Shown here: positions 55,856 through 64,000 of the stretch, piece after piece
Position numbering within the stretch: position 1 is the stretch's first letter
Layout: every line of letters begins with the position of its first letter
Assembly (NCBI RefSeq): GCF_000006945.2
Contig: NC_003197.2
Location: forward strand, 4,464,001 to 4,528,000
DNA: 64,000 nt
Source of the DNA: Salmonella enterica subsp. enterica serovar Typhimurium str. LT2
GTDB taxonomy: Bacteria; Pseudomonadota; Gammaproteobacteria; Enterobacterales; Enterobacteriaceae
Direction of reading: 5' to 3'
Made by a program: the position numbers and the translations under genes
The notes under the pieces: generated by a model
Told to the model about the DNA's origin: nothing
Database searches by the model: none
The model's input: the letters and a program-made list of their open reading frames with translations, nothing else

Positions 55856-58070
55856 TCTGGACATCTTCCTTCCTGAAGCCGGATTTCTGGCGCTGTTGTT
55901 GAGTCTCGGGGTCAACGTGCTGACCCCGCTGGCGACGTGGTGCGGGATGGGGCAGCACTGGCGCGGCGTCATGCGCCTGACGACCTGCGGCGCGTGGACG
56001 GCGTTCACGCTGCTGCTACTGGCGTTTGCGATTCTGGTTAGCTGTTTTCTGACCAGCGATTTTTCGGTCGTTTATGTTGCGCAGCATAGCCATAGTCAGT
56101 TGTCATGGGGACTGAAACTGGCGGCGGTATGGGGCGGTCATGAAGGTTCGCTCCTGCTGTGGGCGCTGCTTCTTTCGGGGTGGACGGCGCTATTCGCCTG
56201 GCGCTCCCGGCATGAATCTGACGCGCTTTTTCCGCTGACCCTGAGCATCTTGTCCTTCATTATGGCCTCGCTGCTGCTATTTATTGTGCTGTGGTCCGAT
56301 CCGTTCCTGCGTATTTTCCCTCCCGCCATGGAAGGGCGCGACCTTAATCCCATGCTGCAACATCTGGGGCTGATCTTACATCCGCCGCTGCTCTATCTGG
56401 GTTATGGCGGCCTGATGACCGCGGCGAGCGTAGCGCTGGCTTCGCTACTGTGCGGCGGCTTTAACGCCACAACCGCCTGGGTTTGCTGGCGCTGGGCGTT
56501 ACCGGGTTGGTGCGCTCTGACGCTGGGGATCATTCTCGGATCGTGGTGGGCATATTGCGAACTGGGCTGGGGCGGCTGGTGGTTCTGGGACCCGGTGGAA
56601 AATGCCTCGTTGTTGCCGTGGCTTGCCGCCAGCGCGTTGCTGCACAGTCTGTATGTCAGCCGCCAGCGCGGGAGCTTCCGCCACTGGTCGTTGCTGCTGG
56701 CGATACTGACGCTGATCCTCTCGTTGCTGGGAACGCTGATTGTGCGTTCCGGCATTCTGCTCTCCGTCCATGCTTTTGCGCTGGATAACGTGCGCGCGGT
56801 GCCGCTGTTTATCCTTTTTGCCGCGTTAAGTCTGGCATCGCTTGCTCTGTACGGCTGGCGGGCACGGGAGCCGTATCCGGCGACGCGTTTGGGCGGCGGA
56901 AAGTGCGAAACGCTCATTCTGACGACGCTGCTGCTCTTTAGCGCCGTCTTGTTGATCGTGCTGGTCGGGACGCTCTACCCCATGATTTATGGTTTGATGG
57001 GCTGGGGAAGGCTTTCGGTGGGCGCGCCCTATTTTAATCGCGTCACGCTGCCGTTTGGCCTGCTGATGCTGGTAGTTATCGTGCTGGCGACAATCAGAAG
57101 CCGCAAAGTCTCTGTGCGTTGTCAGCTTCCGGCATTGCTGGCGCATACGGGCGTATTTATCTTCGCCGCCGGGATCATGGTTTCCAGCGGCAGTCGGCAT
57201 GAAATCAGCCTTAACCTCAGCCCCGGTCAGCAGGTGGTACTGGCGGGCTATACCTTTCGTTTCGAGCGTCTGGATCTGGAAGCCAAAGGCAACTACACCA
57301 GTGAAAAAGCGCGGATCACGTTGTGGCGGAATGAAAAACGCATTGGCAGCCTGCAGCCTGAAAGGCGCTTCTATGCCGCGCGTCGTCAACAGATGATGGA
57401 GCCGGGGATTCACTGGAACCTGCTACATGACTGGTACGCGGTGATGGGCGAAAAAACCGGACCGGATCGTTACGCCATGCGCTTATACGTGCAGACCGGC
57501 GTGCGCTGGATCTGGGGTGGGGGATTGTTGATGGTGTGTGGAGCGCTGCTGAGCGGATGGCGGGGGAGGAAGCATCCTGAGTTATTGCCTGATGGCGCTG
57601 CGCTTATCAGGCCTACGAGTGAAAAGCATGGTAGGCCGGATAAGGCGTTCACGCCGCCATCCGGCAAAACGATGTTACTTTTGGCTTTACTGATTTTTCT
57701 GCCTTTTGCCACCCATGCCCAGGTGGTGGACACATGGACGTTTGCCAACCCGCAGCAGCAGGAGAAAGCGCTGTCTATTGCCAGTCAGCTGCGCTGTCCG
57801 CAGTGTCAGAACCAGAACTTGCTGGAATCCAATGCGCCCGTGGCGGTCAGTATGCGCCATCAGGTTTACAGCATGGTTGCCGAAGGTAAAAGCGAAGCGG
57901 AAATCACCGCCTGGATGACCGACCGCTATGGTGATTTCGTGCGCTACAACCCGCCGCTGAATGAGCAAACGCTGCTGTTGTGGGCGCTGCCGTACCTGCT
58001 GTTATTGCTGGTGGGCGTGGTGGCCTGGCGGGTGAGAAAGCGTCAGCACGCAGGAGAGGGGGAACAATGA
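55848..58070 (+). CDS. nrfE: NrfE-NrfF fused haem lyase, joined by a translated REP
   Basis: A 740-codon frame holding what are two genes in E. coli K-12. Residues 1 to about 578 are NrfE, a CcmF-type haem-lyase membrane protein with many helices and the WWD motif (WGGWWFWDPVENASLLPWL). Residues about 579-607 are encoded by a REP element. Residues 609-740 are NrfF, with its own hydrophobic leader (MLLLALLIFLPFATHAQ), the CcmH-type motif RCPQCQNQNLLESNAPVA and a C-terminal helix. It attaches haem to the CWSCK site of NrfA together with NrfG. The likely start is TTG 55848, overlapping the nrfD stop. A separate NrfF from ATG 57672 is possible, but it has no good ribosome-binding site. Confidence 0.9.
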   Translation: MHNLDIFLPEAGFLALLLSLGVNVLTPLATWCGMGQHWRGVMRLTTCGAWTAFTLLLLAFAILVSCFLTSDFSVVYVAQHSHSQLSWGLKLAAVWGGHEGSLLLWALLLSGWTALFAWRSRHESDALFPLTLSILSFIMASLLLFIVLWSDPFLRIFPPAMEGRDLNPMLQHLGLILHPPLLYLGYGGLMTAASVALASLLCGGFNATTAWVCWRWALPGWCALTLGIILGSWWAYCELGWGGWWFWDPVENASLLPWLAASALLHSLYVSRQRGSFRHWSLLLAILTLILSLLGTLIVRSGILLSVHAFALDNVRAVPLFILFAALSLASLALYGWRAREPYPATRLGGGKCETLILTTLLLFSAVLLIVLVGTLYPMIYGLMGWGRLSVGAPYFNRVTLPFGLLMLVVIVLATIRSRKVSVRCQLPALLAHTGVFIFAAGIMVSSGSRHEISLNLSPGQQVVLAGYTFRFERLDLEAKGNYTSEKARITLWRNEKRIGSLQPERRFYAARRQQMMEPGIHWNLLHDWYAVMGEKTGPDRYAMRLYVQTGVRWIWGGGLLMVCGALLSGWRGRKHPELLPDGAALIRPTSEKHGRPDKAFTPPSGKTMLLLALLIFLPFATHAQVVDTWTFANPQQQEKALSIASQLRCPQCQNQNLLESNAPVAVSMRHQVYSMVAEGKSEAEITAWMTDRYGDFVRYNPPLNEQTLLLWALPYLLLLLVGVVAWRVRKRQHAGEGEQ
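57584..57668. repeat. REP pair inside the nrfE-nrfF frame
   Basis: Inverted units TTGCCTGATGGCGCTG...TATCAGGCCTAC (57584-57615) and GTAGGCCGGATAA...GCCGCCATCCGGCAAA (57630-57668). Unusually for REPs, they are translated (LLPDGAALIRPTSEK...RPDKAFTPPSGKT) and contain no in-frame stop. Confidence 0.93.
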
Positions 58071-58687
58071 GCCAGTCTGAACACTCCACTGCGCCGTTAC
58101 GTCCCATGCCTGTAAAGCGTCTGGCGGCTGCGGCGGTGTTGATGGTGGCTGCCTGTGTCGGCGGCTATCTGTTGACGCCGAAATGGCAGGCTGTGCGTAG
58201 CGAGCAACAGCGTCTGGCCGATCCGCTACGTGACTTTACGAACCCGCAAACGCCAGAGGCGCAGCTTTCCAGGCTGCAAGAAAAAATCCGCGCCAATCCG
58301 CAGGATAGCGAGCAATGGGCGCGGCTGGGCGAGTATTATCTCTATCGCAATGCGTATGACAATGCGCTGCTGGCATATCGTCAGGCGTTGCGTCTGCGAG
58401 GCGATAACGCGCAGCTTTTCGCCGCGCTGGCAACGGTGCTGTATTACCAGGCCGGGCAACATATGACGCCTGCGACGCGTGAAATGATTAATAAAGCGTT
58501 AGCGCTGGATGCGACAGAAGTGACCGCGCAGATGCTGCTGGCGGCGGATGCGTTTATGCAGGCGGATTATGCGCAAGCCGTGTCGCTGTGGCAAACCTTA
58601 CTGGATGCCAACTCGCCGCGAGTGAACCGCGCGCAGCTGGTAGAGGCCATTAATTTGGCTAAATTGTTACAAAATCGGCAGAAATAA
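58067..58687 (+). CDS. nrfG: NrfG, TPR haem-lyase partner
   Basis: A 206-residue protein with one N-terminal membrane helix (about residues 20-38, LAAAAVLMVAACVGGYLL) and a periplasmic TPR domain (about 75-200; DSEQWARLGEYYLYRNAYDNALLAYRQALRL). It binds the C-terminal peptide of NrfA so that NrfEF can attach the special haem. The start ATG overlaps the upstream stop and has GGGGGA; the N-terminus is a few residues longer than in K-12. Last gene of the nrf operon. Confidence 0.94.
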   Translation: MSQSEHSTAPLRPMPVKRLAAAAVLMVAACVGGYLLTPKWQAVRSEQQRLADPLRDFTNPQTPEAQLSRLQEKIRANPQDSEQWARLGEYYLYRNAYDNALLAYRQALRLRGDNAQLFAALATVLYYQAGQHMTPATREMINKALALDATEVTAQMLLAADAFMQADYAQAVSLWQTLLDANSPRVNRAQLVEAINLAKLLQNRQK

Positions 58688-59031
58688 TTTTTTCTTTTTT
58701 GTGACTTTTGTCATGTGTGCTGTTTAAAAAAACGGCGAATGAGACACAAGTAAAAATTAATTACCTCAGTGTATTATTCATTTTTGACGAAGTAAAAAAC
58801 TTTCCATAACAAATAGTTATTCATCATTAACGCCATAAACTCGCGTTATTATGCATAAAAACAGCCAAAAGCCCTGTTATGAAAGGGTTGCGCAAGACGC
58901 TATGCAAATGATACTGATTATGCGCGTTAAAAAACTCTACAAACCAACGCAACACAAATCATACCCTTTCAGTATGTATTGCTCTCATGCTTTCGGCGGA
59001 GAGCAACGCTTCATCGAGGAAGTCTGTTGTT
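58688..59031 (+). other. nrfG-gltP intergenic region
   Basis: A 344-base gap. I see no gene and no clear terminator. It is AT-rich near 58690-58860 and probably carries the gltP promoter and a long 5' leader. A 90-codon frame inside it (58851-59123) runs into gltP in another frame and has no support. Confidence 0.5.
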
Positions 59032-60342
59032 ATGAAAAATTTGAAAGTCAGCCTGGCCTGGCAAATTTTGCTGGCTATGGTGCTGGGCATTCTGTTGGGC
59101 AGCTATCTGCATTATCACAGTGACAGTCGTGAATGGCTGATTGCCAACCTGCTGTCGCCTGCTGGCGATATCTTTATCCATCTGATTAAAATGATCGTCG
59201 TGCCGATCGTGATCTCGACTCTGATTGTCGGCATCGCCGGCGTTGGCGATGCAAAACAGCTAGGCCGTATCGGCGCCAAAACCATTCTCTATTTTGAACT
59301 GATCACTACGGTGGCGATTATCCTCGGCATTACGCTGGCGAATGTCTTTCAGCCAGGCTCAGGCATTGATATGTCGCAACTGGCGACCGTCGATATTTCG
59401 AAATACCAGAACACCACGGCGGAAGTACAAAGTCATGCGCATGGGCTGATGGGGACGATACTGTCGCTGGTGCCGACCAATATCATCGCATCGATGGCCA
59501 AAGGGGATATGCTGCCAATTATCTTTTTCTCGGTCCTGTTTGGGCTGGGGTTGTCGTCCCTGCCGGCAACGCACCGCGAACCGCTGGTGACGGTATTTCG
59601 TTCCATCTCTGAAACCATGTTTAAAGTCACCCATATGGTAATGCGCTATGCGCCAGTGGGCGTTTTTGCGCTGATCGCCGTCACGGTGGCGAATTTTGGT
59701 TTCGCGTCGCTGTGGCCGCTGGCGAAACTGGTGCTGCTGGTACACTTTGCTATTATCTTCTTTGCGCTTGTAGTGCTGGGCATCGTGGCGCGCCTGTGCG
59801 GGTTAAGTATCTGGATTCTGATTCGCATTCTGAAAGATGAATTGATTCTGGCGTACTCGACCGCCAGCTCCGAGAGCGTACTGCCGCGCATTATCGAGAA
59901 GATGGAAGCTTACGGCGCGCCAGCCTCTATCACCAGTTTCGTGGTACCGACCGGTTACTCATTTAACCTCGACGGCTCCACGTTATACCAGAGCATCGCC
60001 GCCATTTTTATCGCGCAGCTATACGGTATCGACCTGTCGTTGTGGCAGGAAATTGTACTGGTGCTGACGCTGATGGTGACGTCGAAAGGGATTGCCGGCG
60101 TGCCTGGCGTTTCCTTCGTGGTGTTACTGGCGACGCTGGGAAGCGTGGGCATTCCGCTGGAAGGGCTGGCGTTTATCGCTGGTGTCGACCGTATCCTCGA
60201 CATGGCGCGTACTGCGCTAAATGTGGTGGGGAATGCGCTGGCGGTGCTGGTGATCGCCAAGTGGGAACACAAGTTTGACCGCAAAAAAGCGCTGGCCTAC
60301 GAGCGCGACGTGCTGGGCAAATTTGATAAGACCGCCCAATAA
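59032..60342 (+). CDS. gltP: Glutamate/aspartate:proton symporter GltP
   Basis: A 436-residue DAACS-family (SLC1-like) transporter. It has eight membrane helices and two re-entrant loops; substrate-site regions are LAYSTASSESVLPRIIEKME, PTGYSFNLDGSTLYQSIAAIF and LAFIAGVDRILDMARTALNVVGNALAV. ATG 59032 (MKNLKVSLAWQ) follows GAGGAAG and matches K-12; the frame is open 15 codons further upstream. A REP cluster follows. Confidence 0.97.
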   Translation: MKNLKVSLAWQILLAMVLGILLGSYLHYHSDSREWLIANLLSPAGDIFIHLIKMIVVPIVISTLIVGIAGVGDAKQLGRIGAKTILYFELITTVAIILGITLANVFQPGSGIDMSQLATVDISKYQNTTAEVQSHAHGLMGTILSLVPTNIIASMAKGDMLPIIFFSVLFGLGLSSLPATHREPLVTVFRSISETMFKVTHMVMRYAPVGVFALIAVTVANFGFASLWPLAKLVLLVHFAIIFFALVVLGIVARLCGLSIWILIRILKDELILAYSTASSESVLPRIIEKMEAYGAPASITSFVVPTGYSFNLDGSTLYQSIAAIFIAQLYGIDLSLWQEIVLVLTLMVTSKGIAGVPGVSFVVLLATLGSVGIPLEGLAFIAGVDRILDMARTALNVVGNALAVLVIAKWEHKFDRKKALAYERDVLGKFDKTAQ

Positions 60343-60346
60343 CGGA

Positions 60347-60494
60347 TTGCCGGATGGCGCTTTGCTTATCCGGCCTACAGCGAAAGAGAATGTAGGCCGG
60401 ATAAGGCGTTCACGCTGCCACCCGGCAACCTACTCCGGGTTGCCTGATGGCGCTACGCTTATCAGGCCTACAACGACTACGTTCATCAGGCAAT
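60347..60494. repeat. BIME of four REP units after gltP
   Basis: Alternating REP units TTGCCGGATGGCG...TATCCGGCCTAC, GTAGGCCGGATAA...CACCCGGCAA, TTGCCTGATGGCG...TATCAGGCCTAC and a short AACGACTACGTTCATCAGGCA. They sit between convergent gltP and yjcO. Confidence 0.9.
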
Positions 60495-60499
60495 AAACA

Positions 60500-61189
60500 T
60501 CAGCCATTCGTTAGCGTTTCGAACTCTTCGCAACCGGTATCAAACCCTTCCAGACAGCTTAGATTCAACCAGTGCAACGCCTTCTGCTTATTCTTTTCAA
60601 TAAAGCCCGGTTCACCGTTTAAAAACATCATTCCCGCCCAGTATTCTGAATAGCCGGTACGGGAAATGGCGGAACTGCGTTTGAAATACCAGGCGGCTTT
60701 TTCATCATCGGCGGCAATGCCCACGCCGTTGGCGTAAATCAGGCCAAGCAACATTTGCGCATCCACCGCGGAGTCGTTATCCAGATCTTCAGAGGCCTTT
60801 TGCAGCAGCGAGATGGCTTTTGGGTAGTCCGGGCGCCCGGCCTGGGTGTTGACCAGGATCCGCGCCAGCGTAATTTCTCCCGCTTTACTGCCCGCGTTAG
60901 CCGCCTTTTCAGCCAGCTTTTTCGCGTCGGGATAATCCAGGCTTACCGGATTAGTGATTTTGATTTGCGCCAGTAGCGCGCAGGCGTCGGCGTCGCCACT
61001 GTCGGCGGCTTTTTGCGCCCAGTATTCAGCTTTGTTCAAATCGCCATAGCTCAACCAACTGTCGGCCAGAAAATATTGTGCGCGTCTGTCACCTGCCTCT
61101 GCTGCCTGCAAATACTGGCTACCCGGCTCAGGATCTGCGGCATGGGCAAAGAATGTCATAAACAACATCAATGCAAGAAGTAGTTTCAT
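60500..61189 (-). CDS. yjcO: YjcO, periplasmic Sel1-repeat protein
   Basis: A 229-residue exported protein. Signal peptide MKLLLALMLFMTFFAHA, then Sel1/TPR-like helical repeats (QYLQAAEAGDRRAQYFLAD, AEYWAQKAADSGDADACAL, AAWYFKRSSAISRTGYSEYWAG, ALHWLNLSCLEGFDTGCEEF). The function is unknown; such repeats usually mediate protein contacts. It matches E. coli YjcO in the same place. Confidence 0.93.
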   Translation of the reverse strand: MKLLLALMLFMTFFAHAADPEPGSQYLQAAEAGDRRAQYFLADSWLSYGDLNKAEYWAQKAADSGDADACALLAQIKITNPVSLDYPDAKKLAEKAANAGSKAGEITLARILVNTQAGRPDYPKAISLLQKASEDLDNDSAVDAQMLLGLIYANGVGIAADDEKAAWYFKRSSAISRTGYSEYWAGMMFLNGEPGFIEKNKQKALHWLNLSCLEGFDTGCEEFETLTNG

Positions 61190-61240
61190 TTTGAGTTTTA
61201 TTTAGGGTACGGAAAAGACAGTATAAAGAGATCGTATGGA

Positions 61241-61269
61241 TAAAAAAACAGCCTCCGGGCGGAGGCTGT
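61241..61269 (-). terminator. Terminator after fdhF
   Basis: On the minus strand a perfect 10-bp stem ACAGCCTCCG/CGGAGGCTGT (61248-61269 on +) with a two-base loop is followed by seven T residues. Confidence 0.92.
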
Positions 61270-61279
61270 TATAGGGAAA

Positions 61280-61368
61280 ATGCCTGATGGCGATGCTAAT
61301 GCATCTAATCAGGCCTACAGTAGACGCAGGCCGAATAAAGCATTCTGATGCCGCCATCCGGCAGATCA
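61280..61368. repeat. REP pair between yjcO and fdhF
   Basis: Units TGCCTGATGGCGATG...ATCAGGCCTAC and CGCAGGCCGAATAA...GCCGCCATCCGGCA lie in the fdhF 3' region. The right unit reaches the fdhF stop (61366). Confidence 0.82.
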
Positions 61369-63513
61369 ACCCATTGCGCTTTCGCGCAGGCGGGTTTTCA
61401 GCTTGTTGTACTCATCAATCACATACTGCTCGGCGGCTCGCTGATCGGCGATCGGCTCAACGCGTACGGCGCAGTATTTGTACTCCGGCGTTTTGGTAAT
61501 CGGGCTGAGGTTTTCAGTCACCAGCTCGTTACAGGCGCCAATCCACCACTGGTAGGTCATGTAAATCGCCCCTTTGTTCGGGCGATCGCTGACCTGCGCG
61601 CGGGTGATGATTTTACCTTTGCGCGAATGAACCCACACCAGCGCTTCATCTTCAATGCCCAGACGCGCGGCGTCGGCGGTATTGATTTGCGCATAGCCCG
61701 GTTCATCGGCCAGCGCGGCCAGCGCCGCACAGTTACCGGTCATTGAGCGGCAGGAGTAGTGGCCGACTTCGCGCACCGTCGACAGTACCATCGGGTACTC
61801 TTCGGTGAGTTTATCGATAGGCGCTACCCAGTCGCAGGTGAAGAACTGCGCCAGACCGTTGGGGGTATCGAACTTCTCTTTAAAGAGGTACGAGGTTCCC
61901 TGATCGGCATCTGACGTGTCGCGGCACGGCCACTGGATATACCCCAGCTCGCCCATTTTCTCGTAAGTGGCGCCGTAGAAATCCGGGCACAGATGACGCA
62001 ACTCATCCCAGATCTCCTGGGTGTTGTTGTAGTGCATCGGATAGCCCATCCGGGTGGCGATTTCACTGATAATCTGCCAGTCGGTTTTCAGGTCCCACTT
62101 CGGCTCAACGGCTTTAAAGAAGCGCTGGAAGCCACGGTCAGCCGCAGAGAAGACGCCTTCATGCTCGCCCCATGAGGTAGAGGGTAAAATCACATCCGCC
62201 GCCGACGCGGTTTTGGTCATGAAGATATCCTGCACGATGACCAGTTCTAGATCCTCAAACGCTTTACGTACTGCAGAGAGTTCCGCATCGGTTTGCAGCG
62301 GATCTTCACCCATAATGTACGCCGCGCGCACTTCGCCATGCGCCGCACGGTGCGGCAGCTCGCTGATGCGATAGCCGGTATGCGCAGGCAGACTTTCTAC
62401 GCCCCAGGCTTTAGCGAACTTCTCGCGGTTTTCCGGGAACTTAACGTACTGGTAGCCCGGATAAGTATCCGGCAGCGCGCCCATATCGCACGCGCCCTGA
62501 ACGTTGTTCTGGCCGCGAACCGGGTTAACGCCCGCGCTTGGCTTGCCGAGGTTGCCGGTCAGCATCGCGAGGCTGGTCAGTGAACGCACGGTTTCCACAC
62601 CCTGATAGAACTGGGTGACGCCCATACCCCACAAGATCGCTGCGCTTTTCGCGCTGGCATACATCCGCGCCGCCTGACGAATTTCCTGTGCGCTCACGCC
62701 AGTGATCTCTTCGACGGACTCCGGCGTATAGCTTTCGACAATCTTACTGTATTCTTCAAAACCTTCGGTACGGCTGGCGACAAACGCTTTGTCGTACAGG
62801 TTTTCTTCAATAATGACATGCCCCATGGCGTTGAGCAGCGCGATATTCGAGCCGTTTTTCAACGCGATATGCATGTCAGCAATGCGCGCGGTTTCAATTT
62901 TGCGCGGATCGCAGACGATAATTTTCGCCCCGTTGCGTTTAGCGTTAATCACATGATTCGCCACGATAGGGTGGGAATCCGCCGGGTTATACCCGAAGAC
63001 GAACACTAAATCAGTGTTATCAATTTCATTGATAGCATTACTCATTGCGCCGTTACCGACCGATTGGTGCAGACCTGCAACCGATGGGCCGTGTCAGACG
63101 CGAGCGCAGCAGTCAACGTTATTGGTACCAATAACGGCGCGTGCGAATTTTTGCATTACATAGTTGGTTTCATTTCCGGTACCGCGAGAGGAGCCGGTTG
63201 TCTGGATTGCATCCGGACCGTACTTCGCTTTGATGGCGCTCAAACGTTCAGCGACGTAATTGAGCGCTTCATCCCAGGAAACAGATTCCAGTTTGCCGCC
63301 ACGCTGGCGACGGATCATTGGGGTTTTCAGGCGCGGGGTCAGGATCTGGGTATCATTAATAAAATCCCAGCCGTAGTAGCCCTTCAGACACAGGGTACCC
63401 TGGTTGGTTTTCCCCTGCGCCGCCTCAGCCCGGACGATTTTGCCGTTATCGACCACCAGATTGATTTTGCAACCTGATGCGCAATACGGGCAAACCGTGA
63501 CGACTTTTTTCAT
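61366..63513 (-). CDS. fdhF: Formate dehydrogenase H, selenocysteine-containing (FdhF)
   Basis: A 715-residue molybdopterin enzyme of the formate hydrogenlyase complex; it oxidises formate to CO2. The frame crosses an in-frame TGA at 63094-63096, read as selenocysteine U140 (NVDCCARV-U-HGPSVAGLHQS), so this is one gene and not a broken one. The N-terminal [4Fe-4S] site is CPYCASGC...CLKG. Other Mo-cofactor regions include GYNPADSHPIVANHV and STSWGEHEGVF. The SECIS hairpin is present directly after the TGA. A sigma-54 promoter lies upstream, fitting FhlA control by formate. Confidence 0.98.
63055..63096 (-). promoter_or_regulatory. SECIS element for selenocysteine insertion in fdhF
   Basis: Immediately after the TGA (complement of 63094-63096), the minus strand reads a hairpin with ACCGATTGG/CCATCGGT-type arms and the apical GGTCTGCACC loop region. 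It is the same stem-loop as in E. coli fdhF mRNA, which binds SelB. Confidence 0.93.
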
Positions 63514-63563
63514 CGGTTTCGCTCCAGTTAATCAAATCGCGCATACGCGCTGTCGCCCTCAGT

Positions 63564-63581
63564 ATGCATGTTTTATGCCAC
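63564..63581 (-). promoter_or_regulatory. Sigma-54 promoter of fdhF
   Basis: The minus strand reads GTGGCATAAAACATGCAT, an exact GG-N10-GC sigma-54 promoter. It lies about 55-65 bases before the fdhF start. In E. coli, FhlA with formate activates it from sites about 100 bases upstream, which would be near 63645-63700 here. Confidence 0.9.
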
Positions 63582-63867
63582 TTTTTTAGTATGGGCTTTC
63601 CCTGATATTACGGGCGAATTTTGCTCAAAACCCTGACGAAAAACAGGCTATCGTCAGTTTTGACGTGTCGAAAGAAAATGCCGCATGACATTTATTATGG
63701 GGAGAAACGCGGAGCGCAGGCCAGATAAGGCGGAGCCGCTATCCGGCAATCTGCTCTGCCTGAAGTGGAAATTATCCGGATGGATAGACTCAAGGCCAGG
63801 GAACGCTTTGAGACTAACGCCAGGATAGAACAGGCCGCGGCAGGCAGTTCCATACCGCGGCCCGGCT
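63582..63867. other. fdhF upstream region with one REP unit
   Basis: No gene seen. It holds the presumed FhlA activator region and a single REP unit GCAGGCCAGATAA...GCTATCCGGCA (63716-63749). Confidence 0.6.
63833..63862 (-). terminator. Possible terminator of the gene at the right edge
   Basis: An 8-bp GC stem GGCCGCGG/CCGCGGCC (63833-63840 and 63855-63862) lies just past the stop of the minus-strand gene. The T-run after it is weak (TGTTCT). Confidence 0.5.
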
Positions 63868-63999
63868 TCAGAGGAGGCTGAAAAGGATTATCGCGGCAAA
63901 AATAGCAGCAATAACGAGATATTTCAGCGCGTAATAGAGAGTGCGGTTTTTCTTTTTCAGACGTTGCCCGGCATCGCGTGCTGCGTGAACGTATTTAAA
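63868..63999 (-). CDS. C-terminal end of an unidentified small membrane protein (partial)
   Basis: The minus-strand frame is open to the window edge and stops at 63868-63870. It gives 43 residues: a basic segment (AGQRLKKKNRTLYYALKY) and then a hydrophobic C-terminal helix (LVIAAIFAAIILFSLL). This looks like a tail-anchored or inner-membrane protein end. I cannot name it. The start and most of the gene may lie beyond 64000. Confidence 0.55.
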   Translation of the reverse strand, partial: FKYVHAARDAGQRLKKKNRTLYYALKYLVIAAIFAAIILFSLL

Positions 64000-64000
64000 G

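Noticed and set aside
61366..63513. fdhF as a pseudogene split by a stop codon
   Set aside because: The stop is TGA at the known selenocysteine position and the SECIS hairpin is present.

Overview
The window is chromosomal DNA of Salmonella enterica (Typhimurium-like; the serovar cannot be fixed from sequence alone). Most genes are full-length, near-identical relatives of Escherichia coli K-12 genes in the same order (dusA-pspG-qor-dnaB-alr-tyrB-aphA-yjbQR ... uvrA/ssb ... yjcB-yjcC-soxSR-ghxP-yjcE ... actP-yjcH-acs/nrfA-G-gltP-yjcO-fdhF). A 23.4-kb six-gene block between ssb and yjcB matches Salmonella Pathogenicity Island 4 (SPI-4, siiABCDEF).

Layout. 1-9.2 kb: core housekeeping genes (tRNA dihydrouridine synthase, phage-shock protein, quinone reductase, replicative helicase, alanine racemase, tyrosine aminotransferase, acid phosphatase, yjbQR) and a two-gene unit of unknown function that includes a lipoprotein. 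9.2-12.9 kb: divergent uvrA and ssb around a perfect LexA box. 12.9-13.9 kb: AT-rich gene-free leader ending in an ops/JUMPstart-like element, the loading site of the antiterminator RfaH. 13.9-37.3 kb: siiA-F, a type I secretion system (SiiC outer-membrane channel, SiiD adaptor, SiiF ABC exporter), a MotAB/ExbBD-like proton-channel pair (SiiA, SiiB), and the 5,559-residue non-fimbrial adhesin SiiE made of tandem bacterial Ig-like domains. 37.3-43.6 kb: yjcB, the EAL phosphodiesterase yjcC/pdeC, soxS/soxR, a glutathione-transferase-like gene and the purine permease ghxP. 43.6-51.7 kb: yjcE antiporter, a LysR regulator divergent from a cidA/cidB-type pair (where K-12 has yjcF), and the acetate operon acs-yjcH-actP. 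51.7-58.7 kb: the periplasmic nitrite-reductase operon nrfABCD(EF)G. 58.7-64 kb: gltP, yjcO, the selenoprotein fdhF, and the end of an unidentified membrane protein.

How the parts work together. In SPI-4 the exporter, the proton channel and the giant substrate are packed into one overlapping operon. A single RfaH-type element ahead of siiA could carry polymerase through more than 23 kb. A strong hairpin between siiE and siiF covers the siiF Shine-Dalgarno sequence. The right part of the window is anaerobic and acetate metabolism: Acs/ActP scavenge acetate, Nrf reduces nitrite to ammonium with electrons from formate, and FdhF oxidises formate using selenocysteine.

Most notable observations. 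(1) nrfE and nrfF are one uninterrupted reading frame, joined by a translated REP element. (2) Near-identical DNA blocks in central siiE, offset by 1,203 and 2,997 bp, imply recombination-driven change in domain number. (3) The siiE-siiF hairpin masks the siiF ribosome-binding site. (4) The SiiF ATPase lacks the usual Q-loop glutamine. (5) A 66-codon open frame without a start lies at the right SPI-4 junction. (6) A perfect CRP-type palindrome lies upstream of yjcB. No wholly new system was found; the Sii machinery and its regulation are the distinctive accessory content.
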